Source: Bolinopsis microptera | Lineage: Eukaryota; Ctenophora; Tentaculata; Lobata; Bolinopsidae | DNA length: 64,000 nt | Assembly: GCF_026151205.1 (NCBI RefSeq) | Contig: NC_087074.1 | Location: 2,294,001 to 2,358,000, forward strand | Reading direction: 5' to 3' | In this document: one piece after another, positions 10,584 through 23,790 of the stretch | Position numbering within the stretch: position 1 is the first letter of the stretch | Layout of the letters: every line of letters starts with the position of its first letter | The notes under the pieces: model-generated | Told to the model about the DNA's origin: nothing | The model's database searches: none | Seen by the model: the letters and a program-made list of their open reading frames with translations, nothing else | Translations under genes and position numbers: made by a program

Positions 10584-10678
10584 ACTAAGTATGATAAGTT
10601 AATAAATTAAATGTGGTCTATAAAACTACCACTAAGTATAATAGGTCAATAAATTAAAAGTGGTTTATAAAACTACCA
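10584..10678. repeat. Two tandem 47-bp units at the LINE 3' end
   Basis: A unit starting ACTAAGTATGATAAGTTAAT and ending AAAACTACC occurs twice with few differences. It lies about 140 bp beyond the stop codon of the reverse-transcriptase frame, the position expected for a LINE 3'-terminal repeat. Confidence 0.55.
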
Positions 10679-10814
10679 CTGTGGGAACCCCTTCTCCAGT
10701 TAAAACATGTCAGTCATGTGCAAAATCAATCAGAATGGTAAGGTGGTAAAAAAGGGAATATCTTTTCGATACATCAATTATATATGCCTCAGATTTAAAA
10801 GAATTAGAAGTTAC

Positions 10815-12149
10815 TTAGTTATCGGCGACTATGATTGCAGTGTAAAATTTGTCATATGAATTGTCGACGGTATAATTAGGGTCTGTTGTTATAGATGATA
10901 GTAGCTGTTTCTTATACGAATCACTAAAGCTTTTAACATCGGGCAGATTTCGTAGATCTGTTGGAACATTATTCCAACATTTTGCCCCCAAGTATTGAAA
11001 GTTTTTATGTGATGTTGATCTATTGACATAAAGGTTGCAGCTTTCGCCGCTCCTACTACCTCCTGATATGTAACTAAATTTGTTCATAAAGTTTGTAGGA
11101 CAATTGTCATGGATGATTCTAAACATATAATTTGACAGATGGAGTTGTCGTCTAAGATGGAGTGGTAACCATTTCATGTCTCTATAAACATTAAGGCTGC
11201 TCTCTGTTTTTGGAACGTTGAGAGCTATTTTGGCTACCTTTTTGTACAGAGTGTCAAGTTCAGCAAGTTTTGTCTTGCCAGCTCTACAATAGATCGTGTC
11301 TAAATAATCGAATTGTGGCAACATGAGTGCATTGGCAAACATTTTCCTATATTTAATGGGTAGCAGTGCTTTACTTCTATACATGGCACCAATTCTCTTC
11401 ATGACCTTCCTAATAATATAATCTACATGGCTTTTAAAGTTTAATTTACTATCTAGAATGAGGCCAAGATATTTTGTCTCTTTGCACTCCTTGATTGTGA
11501 AAGTTACCTCATTACAATCAATGGTTATTTCATCATGTTGGTCAACAGAATCAAACAATAGGAATTCAGTCTTCTTTTCATTGAGTGATAATTTATTAAC
11601 ACTGAGCCATTTAAAGATTGTCATAAGTTCTATTTTCATGTTTATAAATGTGCTTCTGCAGGTTTGATCAAAGAATAGTGCACCATCATCTGCAAATAGA
11701 AAGGGCTTAGATAGGTTACAGGCATAAATGATGTCATTTATGAAGATACTAAATAATATAGGCCCAATGATGCTTCCTTGTGGTACACCACTCAGAACTT
11801 CTAAAAATGAGCTTAGATTGCCATTGATCCTAGTGCATTGATATCTACAAGATAAGAAGTCCTTAAACCAGGTTAAAGCAATGCCACCAATTCCATAATA
11901 TGCCAATTTTTGAAGCAATATTTCATGATTCACTGTGTCAAAGGCCTTCTTAAGATCAAGAAAGATGATTCCTGGTTCATAAGACTTAGATTTACTCATA
12001 TATATTTCGTCCAGATAAGTTCGTACATCAAATATGTGTGAGTGATTTTTCCGAAAGCCATATTGATGCCGGAATGAATTAGTTTTGTTCTCATTCCATG
12101 TAATCAGTGTGTTGCTGCCGACAAAGTATTCTATAAGTTTTCTTACCAA
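10815..12149 (-). CDS. LINE reverse transcriptase, partial ORF2
   Basis: A frame of 444 codons with no ATG (the first codon shown is TTG; the frame continues upstream only into a G/C run). It contains motif A as FLDLKKAFDTV (about residues 63-73), the thumb-side GVPQGSIIGPILF (121-133), the catalytic FADD (152-155) and the C-terminal block GAKCWNNVPTDLRNLPDVKSF. These mark a CR1/jockey-clade non-LTR retrotransposon reverse transcriptase. The endonuclease and N-terminal finger region are not in this frame. It differs from the fragment at 5905-6654, so two LINE lineages are present. It makes copy DNA from element RNA at a nicked target when intact; here it is part of a dead element. Confidence 0.88.
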   Translation of the reverse strand: MVRKLIEYFVGSNTLITWNENKTNSFRHQYGFRKNHSHIFDVRTYLDEIYMSKSKSYEPGIIFLDLKKAFDTVNHEILLQKLAYYGIGGIALTWFKDFLSCRYQCTRINGNLSSFLEVLSGVPQGSIIGPILFSIFINDIIYACNLSKPFLFADDGALFFDQTCRSTFINMKIELMTIFKWLSVNKLSLNEKKTEFLLFDSVDQHDEITIDCNEVTFTIKECKETKYLGLILDSKLNFKSHVDYIIRKVMKRIGAMYRSKALLPIKYRKMFANALMLPQFDYLDTIYCRAGKTKLAELDTLYKKVAKIALNVPKTESSLNVYRDMKWLPLHLRRQLHLSNYMFRIIHDNCPTNFMNKFSYISGGSRSGESCNLYVNRSTSHKNFQYLGAKCWNNVPTDLRNLPDVKSFSDSYKKQLLSSITTDPNYTVDNSYDKFYTAIIVADN

Positions 12150-13958
12150 GCCATAATACCCACCCCCCCCCCCGAGCCAAACTGGAAGGATGGTATGGGG
12201 CTGTAATTATTAGATCATCTTTATCCTGACCTTATGGTTGGGAGTTACTCTAGCTTTTTTACAAAAGGGGTGGACAACACCTGATATGAAAGGCTCAAAG
12301 TGACAATATGGGTCGTGGCTCAAATCTGTGTGGTACAGCTTGCTTAAGTAAAAATAGAGGCACATCGTTCATATGGGCCTTGTCATTCTTGGAGCGTTTC
12401 GGACATACATATAGGAATCGGTTTCATTATTTCTTGGAATCTATCAAATGAGATGTTAGAAGTTCTAGGACGGTAAAAAAATCAGTAAAATCTACTCTTT
12501 CATACTGGGGGCCTGATTTTGTAATCTTGATCCAACATTTGGCAAAATGAAGTTATATAGCTCAGGATCTTTCTCATTGATAGTTTGAACAATAGTTGTA
12601 CCAGGGGTCATATTTGATGCCGTTTGATTGTATTCCATACCCCTTAAGAATCATTCTTGGCACTTTTAACTTGTAGATCATCGATTACATTAGCATTTTG
12701 CAGGTTTTAGCTAATTTATTTTAATATTTATCTGAATCTTGTAGCAATCCAGGCCTCATTACACTTTATACATTTGCTAATTATACCACATTTTTTTGCA
12801 ATTTCATTGTCTCTCTTATCTTCTTTTTACGGAATTTCTTTAGAAAGAAAATGTGTATGATTATGCATTTAAATGTTCCAGTAGAAGGATTTATTGTATT
12901 GAACTTTTCATGCCTTTCTATGGTCTTGCAAGGGAAGAAGGTTGCATTTATGCCTGTTCAAAATGAATGACAAAGGCCAGCAGTGATAGCTTAAACTCTG
13001 TACTTTTCCTATAGTGGACTGTAATCAGAAACAGGTATCTGGTTAGTCTATGAATTGTTTAACCATTACGTTTACAATGGATTTTTAATTTTCACTTTTC
13101 AAATTTAGGAGCAAGCTACACGCCTATAGGGTACTTTTACAATCTATCGACACACATATAGCTTGATTGATCCCCAATTACGTTTCATCTAAGAACAGAA
13201 GATTGAACTAAATTGCATAACTGTTTAGGAATATTACATCATTAGTAGTTTCTGGGTAAAAATGTCTCCACGTTTAGGCAACTCTAGTTATCACTTGAAT
13301 GTTTTGAATAGCTATGATAACATCTCAAGGTCATATCTAATTTTTTGTACTGGGTTGATGAGATATTATTCTGGTCAATGTTTATATCCCAATCCAGCAT
13401 AACTTTTTCCCGTTAATTACTTTTTCCATGCAAAAATGAATGTACCAATAAAGTATCAACACTGCAATAATTTCCGAGCGATAGAAGCAGCAACTTTGTC
13501 TTGCTATCTTAGCTTCTCCCATACTGCTTCAATGTTATCAGCTTATTCCTTAACTAATTCTGGTGTAAAGCTAGTTTTTTGTTTTTTTCATTAAGCCACA
13601 ACAACCTAGAAACTTGTTTGCCTTGTCGCATGCATAATGTACTGGTGGAAGGAGAAAGGAGATATTTTATGGTGTTCTGTGTCAACATGTATCATTAAGA
13701 TTCATCTCATTTAGGGGACAGTATGTCTAGCTTATGATCTCGATTGAGTTGAGGTAAGTTCATTACTTTTGCTAAATTTAGGAGGACCACCTTGATTGTT
13801 ACAGTGGACCAATGCTAAGGTTATGAAATTTTGTCAGTGAGTTGGAATATTTTGTCATTTCACAAAAACGTATTTAGTCGTTGTTCTGATTAAACTTAAA
13901 ATCCAGGTGAAAATGATCAGCCTGTAAATATTTTCAATAGAATAGTTTTAAACTTGAA

Positions 13959-14500
13959 TCAACAATAAATATTCAGGGGAAATGTCAGGTCGATTTCAAT
14001 GGTGGAGCCATGGTACTTGAATGTGCTTTGCGAGTTTATAGATACCATCGCGTGTTTAGATGCACATTGTCTTCCCCAAATTACTAAAACAAGATGATTT
14101 CCTAAATCCAGATCTAGACTAAAACAAAATCGATTCATCTTCTGTGGGGTATAAGCTAACAAACGAGTATTGGAAGGAATCTTAGATAAAAAGATATTGA
14201 TGTCATTGATCCACTTTATTTCTAGCAAACTTTCTCTTGTAATAATGTTTATGATCTTAATTTTTGCAGATATAATGGTGCCCACGAGTGAAGTGACTGG
14301 ATCAGATTATCAATAGAGCGATTGGTGTTATCAAGGGCCTTTGCTTTTCCTGTGAACTCATCGCGGTGGTCAATAATCTTTTCCTCTTGTGTCGAGGACT
14401 TCTAGGATTATGTCCACCTCATTAGTTCCAACATGGAGTACGATGGTCTTCACATTATTTGCATCAATTGGACCTCTTTCTTTCATCTGAGTGGAAGCGT
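13959..14500 (-). pseudogene. LINE ORF1 remnant, SGNH-esterase-like
   Basis: On the - strand, 14470-14400 reads NNVKTIVLHVGTNEVD, the conserved HVGTN block of the SGNH-hydrolase-like domain found in ORF1 of CR1-type LINEs. The continuation is split between frames (SIDNLIQSLHSWA, then a frame at 14285-13959 with ISAKIKIINIITRES and INDINIFLSKIPSN), so several frameshifts separate pieces of one domain. It lies upstream of the reverse transcriptase on the same strand, as expected for ORF1. Confidence 0.6.
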
Positions 14501-16409
14501 TTCATTGATACCGTTTGCAAATGCCACCAGGATAGTGAATTACAGTGCTTTTTGTGAGCAGGAGCGCATAGTTTTGTAGCATCTACTTGGAGGAACATGC
14601 TTGAGCTAACATACACCAGGCAAAGGGATTTGCTTTTGACTGAAGCAGGGGCTAGGTGCTTTAGATGTGATTTTGAGGGTGATGATTTCCCATTTGATTG
14701 AGGTTTCAGTTTCTCCTCAGTAACGGATGGCTTATTGAGGTATCGGGTGGAGAAGACAAGGTTGCACTGCCATCATCTGGCGCAGAGTAATGTAATTTCA
14801 TGTCGCTGTAGGTCCTTGAATAAGGCTGTGTTCAAAGCTGTCTGAGTTTTTGGTCATGATCATTATGTCGCCATGGAGAGAGTAAGATTGGCAACGTGGA
14901 CTTTGCTTTTAGACCTAAAAACTGAGGACTCGTGTTGCTCTAAGCGATTGGGTGGAAATCATGGAGCCTGGTGATATGGGACCTCTCATCATCTGAATGG
15001 AATGGTATTCCTTGCTTGCCTATTTTCATACTTAGTGGATCATGGCGCTGTTAAATATCAGACTTGGGAACTGTGAGCGTAACAGTTCTAAAAATAGCTT
15101 TAATAAGGGATTGTATTTAACGGCCTTGTGTTATGGAAGCTACATTGTAGGCATTTGGGAAATCCCCATAGTATGCTACGACCCTATTGTTAAACGTTTG
15201 TGTGTATTGTGTTTCCATATCCAACTTGAGAGTATCAACAAACCTGAATACACCTCGACTAAATCATGATATGGATTGATGGATCCCATACCCTCTCAAA
15301 CCCAACACCACCACCATCCCACCAATCAACACACAAACCCAACCAACACAAATAAACCAACCATACTAAACAAGCGTTTGCACATGACTCTGCTCTTTAA
15401 CAACTCAGGAGATTCACAAGATCGTGGGGTGCTTATTAAGTTAGTCACAATGCTAACTCACCAGTTTTGAGTTTCTGATTCATGTCCAGAGATAAGAACT
15501 TGTCCCCGCAAGAGAATGGAACCGCAATTTTGTCATGGCCTGAGCCTTGGGTAAGTTTGGTTGACGAGCCAATTTGTCTCCTTCAAATGTCGTTTTCAAG
15601 ACTTAGTGATACACAGGTAGAACATTTTGCTTTTGCACTGTTAGGTCTGTCACGAAGGCTGTAATTTCTGATTGGGATACCGGACATAGTTCAAATAAAC
15701 ACAATAATGCAAAGAATTCAGGATAGAGTCTAAAACCGATGCTACTGTTTATAGTGATTTAGTTGTTGATTACAGTACCTTTGCAGCAATTCAGAAGATG
15801 GGAAATGAGTGGTGTCTGATATTCTTTAGGTGATGATGGGTGATAGGTGATAGATGGGATTAACAGCTCTTAAAAACGATGTCTGATAGTCTTTAGGATG
15901 TCTTTAAATAAACTATCGTGCAACAACCATTTACATCGACATACAACCTGTAATGGTTGCTACATTGATTGAGGTGTTAATTCCCACTAGGGGTCCTCAA
16001 TAAATGTAATAGATTTGTAGTGTTGTAATTAGTTTAAAACTGGTATGTCCAATGAACTCATGTCACCTGATAAGTCACCTAATTCGCTTTCTAATTCCTA
16101 ATATGTCTTCCTCAATCCTAATTGACTAGCAAACCCCAAATTCACATCTTCTTCAGGTTACGGATTCTTCGGACATTCACATCAGGACAGAAAAACCCTT
16201 ATCAATTAAAAACTCAAGTTCAGATCAGAAAATCTTTGTTCAATTAATCGTCAGTCAGATTAGAAAAAACCCTTGTCTCCAGTCGCTAAATCTCAATCCC
16301 AAGTAGTTGACATCAGTTAAAGTTGTAGAAACATTATCATTCTGTTGATGTAGGAACTTCTAACATATCATAGCCCAGTTGAGGCTCCAATCAGAAATGA
16401 AGCAACCTG

Positions 16410-16595
16410 ATGCCTTCTGTTGTGTATCCATGTGGTAAATGCTCTCATGGATGTCACCGGCTTCGAAATGCGTTAAGTGGTGATGGTCCTGTGGATAAAT
16501 GGTATCATACTAAGTGTTGTATGCACAAAAAACTTTTGAAAAAAACTTGGGCAACACTAAGAAGTATGTGGGTATGTAAGGATGTATGGCCCTAG
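16410..16595 (+). pseudogene. LINE ORF1 remnant with degenerate PHD-like zinc finger
   Basis: The 61-codon frame contains YPCGKCSHGCHRLRNALSG, DKWYHTKC and MWVCKDVW, the layout of the PHD-like finger at the start of many CR1-type ORF1 proteins. The second Cys pair is replaced by Gly and Val, and the last Cys is missing, so it could not bind two zinc ions. It is on the opposite strand to the LINE at 10584-14960 and therefore belongs to another element. Confidence 0.5.
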
Positions 16596-16599
16596 AGAG

Positions 16600-17850
16600 A
16601 AACCGCGAAGAATAATTTTTTAAGTTTGCCTGTCACATTAAATGAATAGGGACCAATTTAGAAATTAGTGGACAATTAGAACTTTAAATAGGGACAACTT
16701 TCCCGCAGGACACTCGTGCGATCCAGCTAATATTGTTACTGAATAGTGTCACATGTGCAACCGAAAACCACACCAAATTAGGTAAAGTGAAATTGGGTGA
16801 TTGTAGCCCGTAGATAACTGGGAAGACACCAATTTATCTGACAAATTCTTCACAATGAATCAGTGTCAAAAAGTTTTGTTCTGATTTTTAAAGTTTTGGG
16901 TGCCTTCGATATTCTTAATTTTTAAAATTTCAGAATTTCACAACACCACCTCCCCCTCACTAGTCATCTCGAATGTTGACATTAACCCCAACTGTGTATG
17001 ATGCGAAGTGTTTACATGTGGAGCTAAGCGTACAACAATAAATAGATAAGTATAACACATATTATGACACTTTTTATACATTTCATAAATACACCATACA
17101 TTATAACAGGAGAAGTGACAGTTTATGGAACGCCTCCCATTTCACGGCCTTCACTCGTCTGACGTAATGTTACCTAATTAAGTAAAACGTATTGGTTATG
17201 CACGTGTACATACGATGTGACTGTAAAATATACCGCGTGTAAATCTAGATCAGTTCAATTGCGGTAACATTAGTTTAACGAATGTTACATTAGTGAACAA
17301 AAAAGTAACCTTAGCTTAGTATAACAATAGGTTTAGTGAGAATTGCAGTACAAGCGTAACATTCGTCCAACACTATCGAGAAAAAACCACATTGCTAACT
17401 AGTATTGTTTAATTAATTAATTAATTAATTGTCTCACTAGTGTAACTAATAATCTCCTGGAACCGGCCTTATTGTAATAATTCTATAAGTATCAAAGACA
17501 TTATACATATTCAATATAGATAGTCTATTCATCCGTTTTAATAGCATATTCACATAGTATAATTGTTGATAGCACTGTGTTATCCGCCCCCCCATCGCAA
17601 GTCCGCAGAAAGGAACTTGTATATAAGTAATTACTGTTAATGAAGTTTAATTAGGATAAAATTAAGGTATCACACGCCCTCGCAATTACATCAAGTGTAT
17701 AAACGACGATAAGAATTACAGTCTAGGGCATATATTGAAATTGTACTCTATCTGCCTATCTATACCTACTTGTTTTAAAGTGAGAGAAAAAATATTATAG
17801 TGGACTGATAAGAAGTTCTCAGAGGAAGAGGATTATTAATTTTTGACAGG
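16600..17850. other. No gene seen
   Basis: AT-rich intergenic DNA. A short run of TTAA units occurs at about 17408-17430. I see no conserved frame or paired termini. Confidence 0.45.
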
Positions 17851-17854
17851 AACA

Positions 17855-18600
17855 GCCGGCAGGTAGTTACCAATCAGCCGGCCAGGTAGTTACCATTCAG
17901 CCGGCAGCTAGTTACCAATCAGGCCGGCATGTAGTTAACCAATCCAGCCGGCAGCTAGTTACCAATCAGCGATTGGCAGCTATTACCATCACCCGGCTAC
18001 TAGTTACCCAATCAGTGCAGCTATTACCAATCAGCCGGCAGCTAGTTACCATCACCGTCTACTAAGTTACCAATCAGCCGGCAGCTAGTTACCCATCAGC
18101 GGCTACTAGGGACCAATCACCGGCCCGCTAGTTTACCAATCAGACGCAGCTATTACCAATCAAGCCCGCTAGCCTTTGTTACTCTAATCAGCTGGCTAAC
18201 TGTTTACCAATCCGCCGGCAGCTAGTTACCAATCATCCGCAGCTAGTTACTAATCAGCCGGCTACTAGTTCCCATCAGCGGCAGGCTAGTTACCAATCAG
18301 GCCGCAGCTAGTTAACAATCAGCCAGCCGCTAGTTACCAATCAGCTGCTACGAGTTACCAATCATCACGGCAGCCCTAGTTACCAAGCTCTGGCTACGTA
18401 GTTATCAATCAGCCGGCAAGCTAGTACCAATCATCCTGCAGCTAGTTAACCATCAGCCGGCAGCTAGTTTACCAATCACTGGCTACTATTTTAACCAATC
18501 AGCCGGCAGCTAGTACCACTCAGCCGCTAGCAAGTAAACAATAGCTGGCTACTGTTACCAAACAGCCGCAGCTAGTTACCAATCAAAAGCCGCTAGTACG
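17855..18600. repeat. Degenerate 22-bp minisatellite
   Basis: More than 30 copies of a unit close to CCGGCAGCTAGTTACCAATC followed by AG. Copies differ mainly by one-base insertions and deletions. That pattern suits either an old array or uncorrected long-read errors. Confidence 0.85.
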
Positions 18601-20029
18601 ACCAATAAAATCTGCAAGCAAAACTGTAAAAAAGCAGTCTCCCCGATGTCTACTTTTCCAAAAGCCACTGCAATCAGTCGCTAATAGTATCCTAGGCGGT
18701 AGTAGACAAAACAAGTGGAAATGTATTTTAATTTTTTTAAAGAATCTTTTTAAAAGTCGAAAAAATCTTAAAAATGTAAAGTAAATAACACTAAAAACTT
18801 TGAATAAAGATCGATATGTAATCAATAACTATTTTAAAATAACAAGTAAAGATTACAATAGTGTATAGAAAACTGTCTACCAAACCGATTTCAGTCTCGA
18901 CAATTCTCCTAGCAGTTTTACTTTGCGCTCATTTGATCATTAACGCAATTATTTCTGGAACTTTGAAAGTGAATTCCACCACACCTGCCACAAGGATACT
19001 TTGAATAAGTCCTACACCTTTATTAGATGAATATATTTTAGAAATGTGCTAGTTGTAATCACTGCGTATTTATACTTTCTAGATACTGGCTTCAAATTGA
19101 AATTCGTGATCTTCCAACGCTAAGATTTCATTTGGGATGGGAGGTACTCCCTCTAGGCTCTATTTCAACTCTATGGATGTTGTGATTTGTCATCAAATGT
19201 AACCAAAACCCCAGATCTAAAAATAGGATGAATTGGGTTTGTCAAATCTTATTAAATCACGGCCTTCTGAAGATGCTGTGTCCCAAAGAATGTTTTTGTA
19301 ACGATATTTTGATTTTACAAAGGATATAAAAAGTTCGAGATCCATCCTTGCAAACTCACAACCTTCGTAGATTATTAGTCCTTTCTCACTGTCAACATAT
19401 TACGAGGTAATAACTAGTAGAATGCTGTAATACTAATAGTATATAAAACCACATAACGGGACTTTGATTGTTGTGGAACTGAAGACCATTTATAGGATAA
19501 CCATAACACCCATACATTGTACGAACCTTGAACGACATTGTACGTACATTGTACGTATCTTTATACGTACTTTATAACATATAATAATACATTATCATTT
19601 ATAACATCACTAAGATAAGTTTTTGCTACTGTTAGATACCTGTACTTGCATGTGAACATGATAACTTAAATGTGGCCCACCCTGGATAGTAACTGCAACT
19701 TACAATTACACGGGTGTATAATGACGGGATAATATGTTTAATTTGCTTGCATTTTACTGAGATGACGTGAACAATATTATTAGAGTAACTTGTTAAAAAT
19801 AACGAAATGAAAGTGTTGTTAAAAAATCTGAATAGAGGTTCCTAATGGCAGAATTAGGGTACATTACGAGAGTGAAATGTGAAATATGCTTTCCTATCTC
19901 CACTTCACGTCTATCGACGTGACATAATGAACATTTCAAACCGCTGGAGTCTGGACGCGTCCAATAAGGAATACTTTTAATAACGGTTGAAAATCGTACA
20001 ACACTGCTACTCGCTAAAGTGTTGAATTG
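18601..20029. other. No gene seen
   Basis: AT-rich DNA. A short palindromic stretch with repeated TGTACGTA motifs lies near 19518-19570. No coding or RNA gene is supported. Confidence 0.45.
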
Positions 20030-20190
20030 TATAATGTACACTGTAAAAATTACAAGTATAATGTACACTGTACACTGTAAAATGTCACACTGTATAATGT
20101 ACCTGAACATAATGTACACTGTATAATGATACACTGTAACACTGTAGAATGTACACTGAATAATGTTACACTGTATAATGTATATGTTAA
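20030..20190. repeat. Short tandem repeats of TATAATGTACACTG type
   Basis: About ten imperfect copies of TATAATGTACACTG or ACACTGTATAATG in alternating spacing. The motif includes the palindrome TGTACA, so the array can fold on itself. Confidence 0.7.
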
Positions 20191-20318
20191 TGAACCGAAC
20201 ACCTTTACTACTCTCAGCCTCTCCTGTAATACATTCCCTAACACGGGCCATCTCAGTACTGTGCCATGACCAACCACTACATTTCATTTCCGAACAATAC
20301 AGTTTCACTTGTTGAGGG

Positions 20319-20361
20319 TGGGGGGGGGGGGGGGGGGGGGGGTGGGGTGGGGGGGGGGGTG

Positions 20362-20391
<30 letters not shown>
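20319..20391. repeat. Poly(G) tract
   Basis: Almost pure G with rare T. Such runs are poorly resolved by sequencing; the apparent Gly-rich frame here is not a gene. Confidence 0.9.
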
Positions 20392-20393
<2 letters not shown>

Positions 20394-21464
20394 TGCTGCC
20401 ACTGGTGTGTTTACCTAAAAGTTTTTTAGAGTTCAAAATTACAATAATTAATAATACCATTGTTTTGTATCGATACATCTCAAATAGATATAATCGACGT
20501 CCTCAGGAAATTTTCGACTAAATCGTGAATATTTTACGTGGTTTTAATGTTCGAACGGAATGGTCCATGCGATATTTTTGGAAACCAATTAATAAAACAA
20601 TCATATGAGCAGAAATAAAAACCATTTATATCCGAAACTTTTTGGTTGTGTAGTTCCCAACAAAATGAACACTAGGGGCATACACCAAACTGTCCAACCC
20701 AACTGACCTCATAGGCAGTTCAGTGACCATCTAGCGCACCGTTCCACACAAAAAATATTTTGAGAATCCCATTTTTTGGAAGCGAGAGCATGTCCTGGTT
20801 TAGAGTGGAATTTTCCGAGAAAATAATTTTTTTGGTAAGGCGTTTTCTCTCCGTGCAGAGCGAGAAGTCATGTCTCTGGTCAGTTACAGTTTTTAAAAAA
20901 AGTTTTCCTCAAAGACCAGTGACCAGTTAACCGCACAATCGAAGTCGATACAAACTTTGAAGTTTGTTTTGTCGTTTTAAGTAAAAATGAATACCATCGA
21001 TGGACATAGTATTTAATTGACGATAGAGTAGAAACGAATTTCATCGGATTAGGTGTTGTATAAGAGGTTATTGAAATTCACTTGATTGGGTGGTAACTGG
21101 TATGTCATCATATTACACAGCTGATACTGAAAAGCATTACCAACATAACTGTATCTGTATCTCGATCATGGTCATCTGGTGCAACTGGAGCAGGTCGCTC
21201 TAAGTTCTGTAATCCTAAACATTGGATTGCATCCTTCCGTCAATTTCGAATGTTGAAGGAGAATAATACACATATACTAGAATGCAAAGACCCGCTATAC
21301 CCCAGTTAGAGACATTTATTACAGGGGACATCCGGTTTTTTAATTTTAAGATTTTCATTTCACACTTTATAGCAAAATTTAATTTGTAGATCTGATTGAA
21401 ATAATTGCCGTTTTCACGAAAAAAATACAAATATTTTCTTTTTCTACATAACAGAACAGTTACA

Positions 21465-21600
21465 ATGTCTGAACAATGTCTGAACTAGTGTTTCAGTGAA
21501 CATTTCTGAAACATTCTGAACAAGAGATCATGTCTGAACATGTCTGAACAGTGAACGTATCGAACAGTGAACATGTCCCGAATAGTGAACATGTTAGTTT
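21465..21600. repeat. Repeats of TGAACATGTCTGAACA type
   Basis: Six or more imperfect copies of GAACAGTGAACATGTC/TGAACA within 130 bp. No frame follows the repeat. Confidence 0.6.
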
Positions 21601-21840
21601 CTGTGTAAATGCAAGTGTGTGTGGTGAGGGGTCGTGAACTGAATGACGTAATCATCACCTGCTGGGTTCCTTACTGGTTCTACTGTGAAAGCCTGTATCT
21701 ACAATCTTATAATACATCCTTATATCTCGTTCATTTTAGAGAGAGACTACACCACCGTTTTAGGTTAATAATAATGGTCTGTGAGAAGAGGATTGCTATT
21801 CTGTTGTTTGTTCCGCTTATCATTATTGTATAGATGACTG

Positions 21841-22035
21841 GGGGGGGGGGGGGGGGGGTCTAACTACTAAACTGGGGGGGTGGGGACTAAACAGGGGGGG
21901 GGGGGGGGGGGGGCGGGGGGGGGGGGGGGGGGGGGGGTCTAACTATATACTGGGGGGGGGGGGGGGGGGCGGGGGGTGGGGGGGTCAAACTAATACTGGG
22001 AAACTGGGGGGGGGAGTCGAGGGGGGTCTAACCTA
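21841..22035. repeat. G-rich tandem repeat
   Basis: Long G runs separated by a recurring TCTAACTACTAAACTG-like phrase. Probably a G-rich minisatellite whose length is not reliable in this assembly. Confidence 0.8.
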
Positions 22036-22039
22036 CTAC

Positions 22040-23270
22040 ATGGCCGGGTCACACAAGCGTGAAATTTATACGTTCACTATTCTGCATAATCTATGCATAG
22101 GTAATGACTCTCAAAACGCTCCCATGTTCCCTGGCTTCGTCACAACTCACCAGTCTATCCATCCCTCCTTCTCTCTCACAATCTCTTGATTAGGTGGATC
22201 CTGAATACAGTGGGCTTGTAGCACCCTTCAAGACAATTGCTCACCACCCTGGGCGGATTATTAAATATTATCCTGTGGTCAGAATTAACCGCCTATCTCT
22301 CTGATTGGCTTAGTTTAAATATAGTTTGTCAGAGCGGGTCGATCTCAGTGTTAATGTTCCCCATGTATCAATACAATCCAATACAAGGTCAGGTCTCTCC
22401 CGCAAGGTGTATGGCCTTATCTCCTTTTCAATCTCCTTTTCAATAACCCTAAGTCAATCTAGCCGAGCTGTAGGGGGGGTTAGTCCAGCCGAACTGTAAC
22501 CAAATCACAGCTTGGTAACTGGCCGACTTGCATCCGACTGGCGGATTTGGAAACCAGGCCTTCTGCTTGTAGCGATCGTGTTACCACTAATACCACCCTA
22601 CCGATGTTTCATCCTGCGTCGAATAGTCCGTCTTCCTCTAGAAAAAATCAGTGCAACCCTGAATTCCCTATTGAAGTATCGATTTAGTTCTTATCGTCCT
22701 TTTCTGGATCTCTTGAGTTTTTATTCCATGATAAAGTGGTTTAAATAGTTCAGTACCTAAGTGAGAGTACTCCCCCCTAACCGCACTCATCCACCCCCAG
22801 GTGGATGGCGTGACGTAAAAACACGGTGACCCCCACGCCCACTAACTCACTTCCGGGAGGAAACTTTAACCAGCTGGTAGCAACCCTATGACTAACCTGG
22901 TGAGGGAGCTATCCAAGTGTTCTTTTGACCTTTTAAAACCTTCAACAGTTAAGAACGGGCTGGATTACTACGGGCGTTGTTACACAATCTGCTTTTTCTG
23001 AAAATAATCAACCTCAACATGATTATAAAAATATATGAAATATTTTACATTTATTTTACATTGCGCCACAGCTACCACCTCAGTTCTCCATTTAACAAGC
23101 ATTTTGTCCCAGGGCCGGAACCCGTTCCTGTTCGAGCCTGCGGTAGTGGCTATTAATATCAGACGGGTGTAGGGCACACTAACACACCAAACTGTCCACC
23201 GATACGGTCCAGTACATAAACTTAAAGAATCCGCTTGAACACTACGTGATTTATATCTTTATATTGGAAC
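22040..23270. other. No gene recognised
   Basis: Frames of 60-80 codons occur at 22237-22446 and 22512-22748 but show no family signature or conservation within the window. The region is GC-richer than average and may be decayed transposon. Confidence 0.4.
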
Positions 23271-23273
23271 TAG

Positions 23274-23790
23274 AGTAAACCCGTGGCTACGGCCGGACTT
23301 TCATACAATCGCAAAAGTATAAAAACCAGCCTATTATATTCGAAAACCTCGCATTACATTAAAACGATGCGAAAGTACAACCTCGCTCATTCCAAACAGC
23401 AGACGCCAATTAATTCTGATGGCCCCTCACATATCTAATTAGTAATATTTGATAGGCCAATCCCTTAAGTTTTCCCTGCCAAATTGTCCTAATTATTATA
23501 GCAAATTATTATGAAGGGGAGAGCGAGAGAGCGAGAGTGGAGAGTACACAACATCCACCCGCACTTAAGTATCACATTTGGGTCACAAAATGATCATTTA
23601 AAAAAACAAACCACTTAAAACACCACCGACCTGATTAAAAAACATTTATCAATTTGGCTTCGTCAGAGTTTAATCCGCAACCAACCGTAAAAAAAACAGC
23701 CCTGTAACTCTTACCGTTTTCTTCTTGATTATGCCGTTCGGGAAATTAACCCCACAGGCAACCATAACACACACTTGGGATATTAAAATG
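23274..23790 (-). mobile_element. Dispersed hairpin-ended repeat family, degenerate copy
   Basis: On the - strand it begins near the GTGTGTGTTATGG region, runs through the conserved ACGGTAAGAGTTACAGGGCT block and ends at the GGCCGTAGCCACGGGTTTAC hairpin end. The same landmarks occur at 29384-30093, 30100-30857, 48995-49862 and 57889-58553. Many indels mark this copy as old or poorly sequenced. Confidence 0.6.

Larger units (their letters stand above)
10584..14960 (-). mobile_element. Decayed CR1-like LINE, near full length
   Basis: Read on the - strand, LINE modules appear in the right order: an SGNH-esterase-like ORF1 region (about 14960-13960), a long region without an intact frame where the endonuclease and the N-terminal reverse transcriptase should be (about 13950-12150), an intact reverse-transcriptase core (12149-10815) and a short 3' UTR with a terminal tandem repeat. 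A C run at 12161-12171 interrupts the frame just upstream of the core; the DKDDL segment beyond it is in another frame. It is inactive. Confidence 0.65.

Noticed and set aside
20309-20521. Glycine-rich frame
   Set aside because: Translation of a poly(G) run.
22237-22748. Two adjacent frames that might be one frameshifted membrane protein
   Set aside because: Hydrophobic stretches only; no recognisable family and the region appears error-prone.
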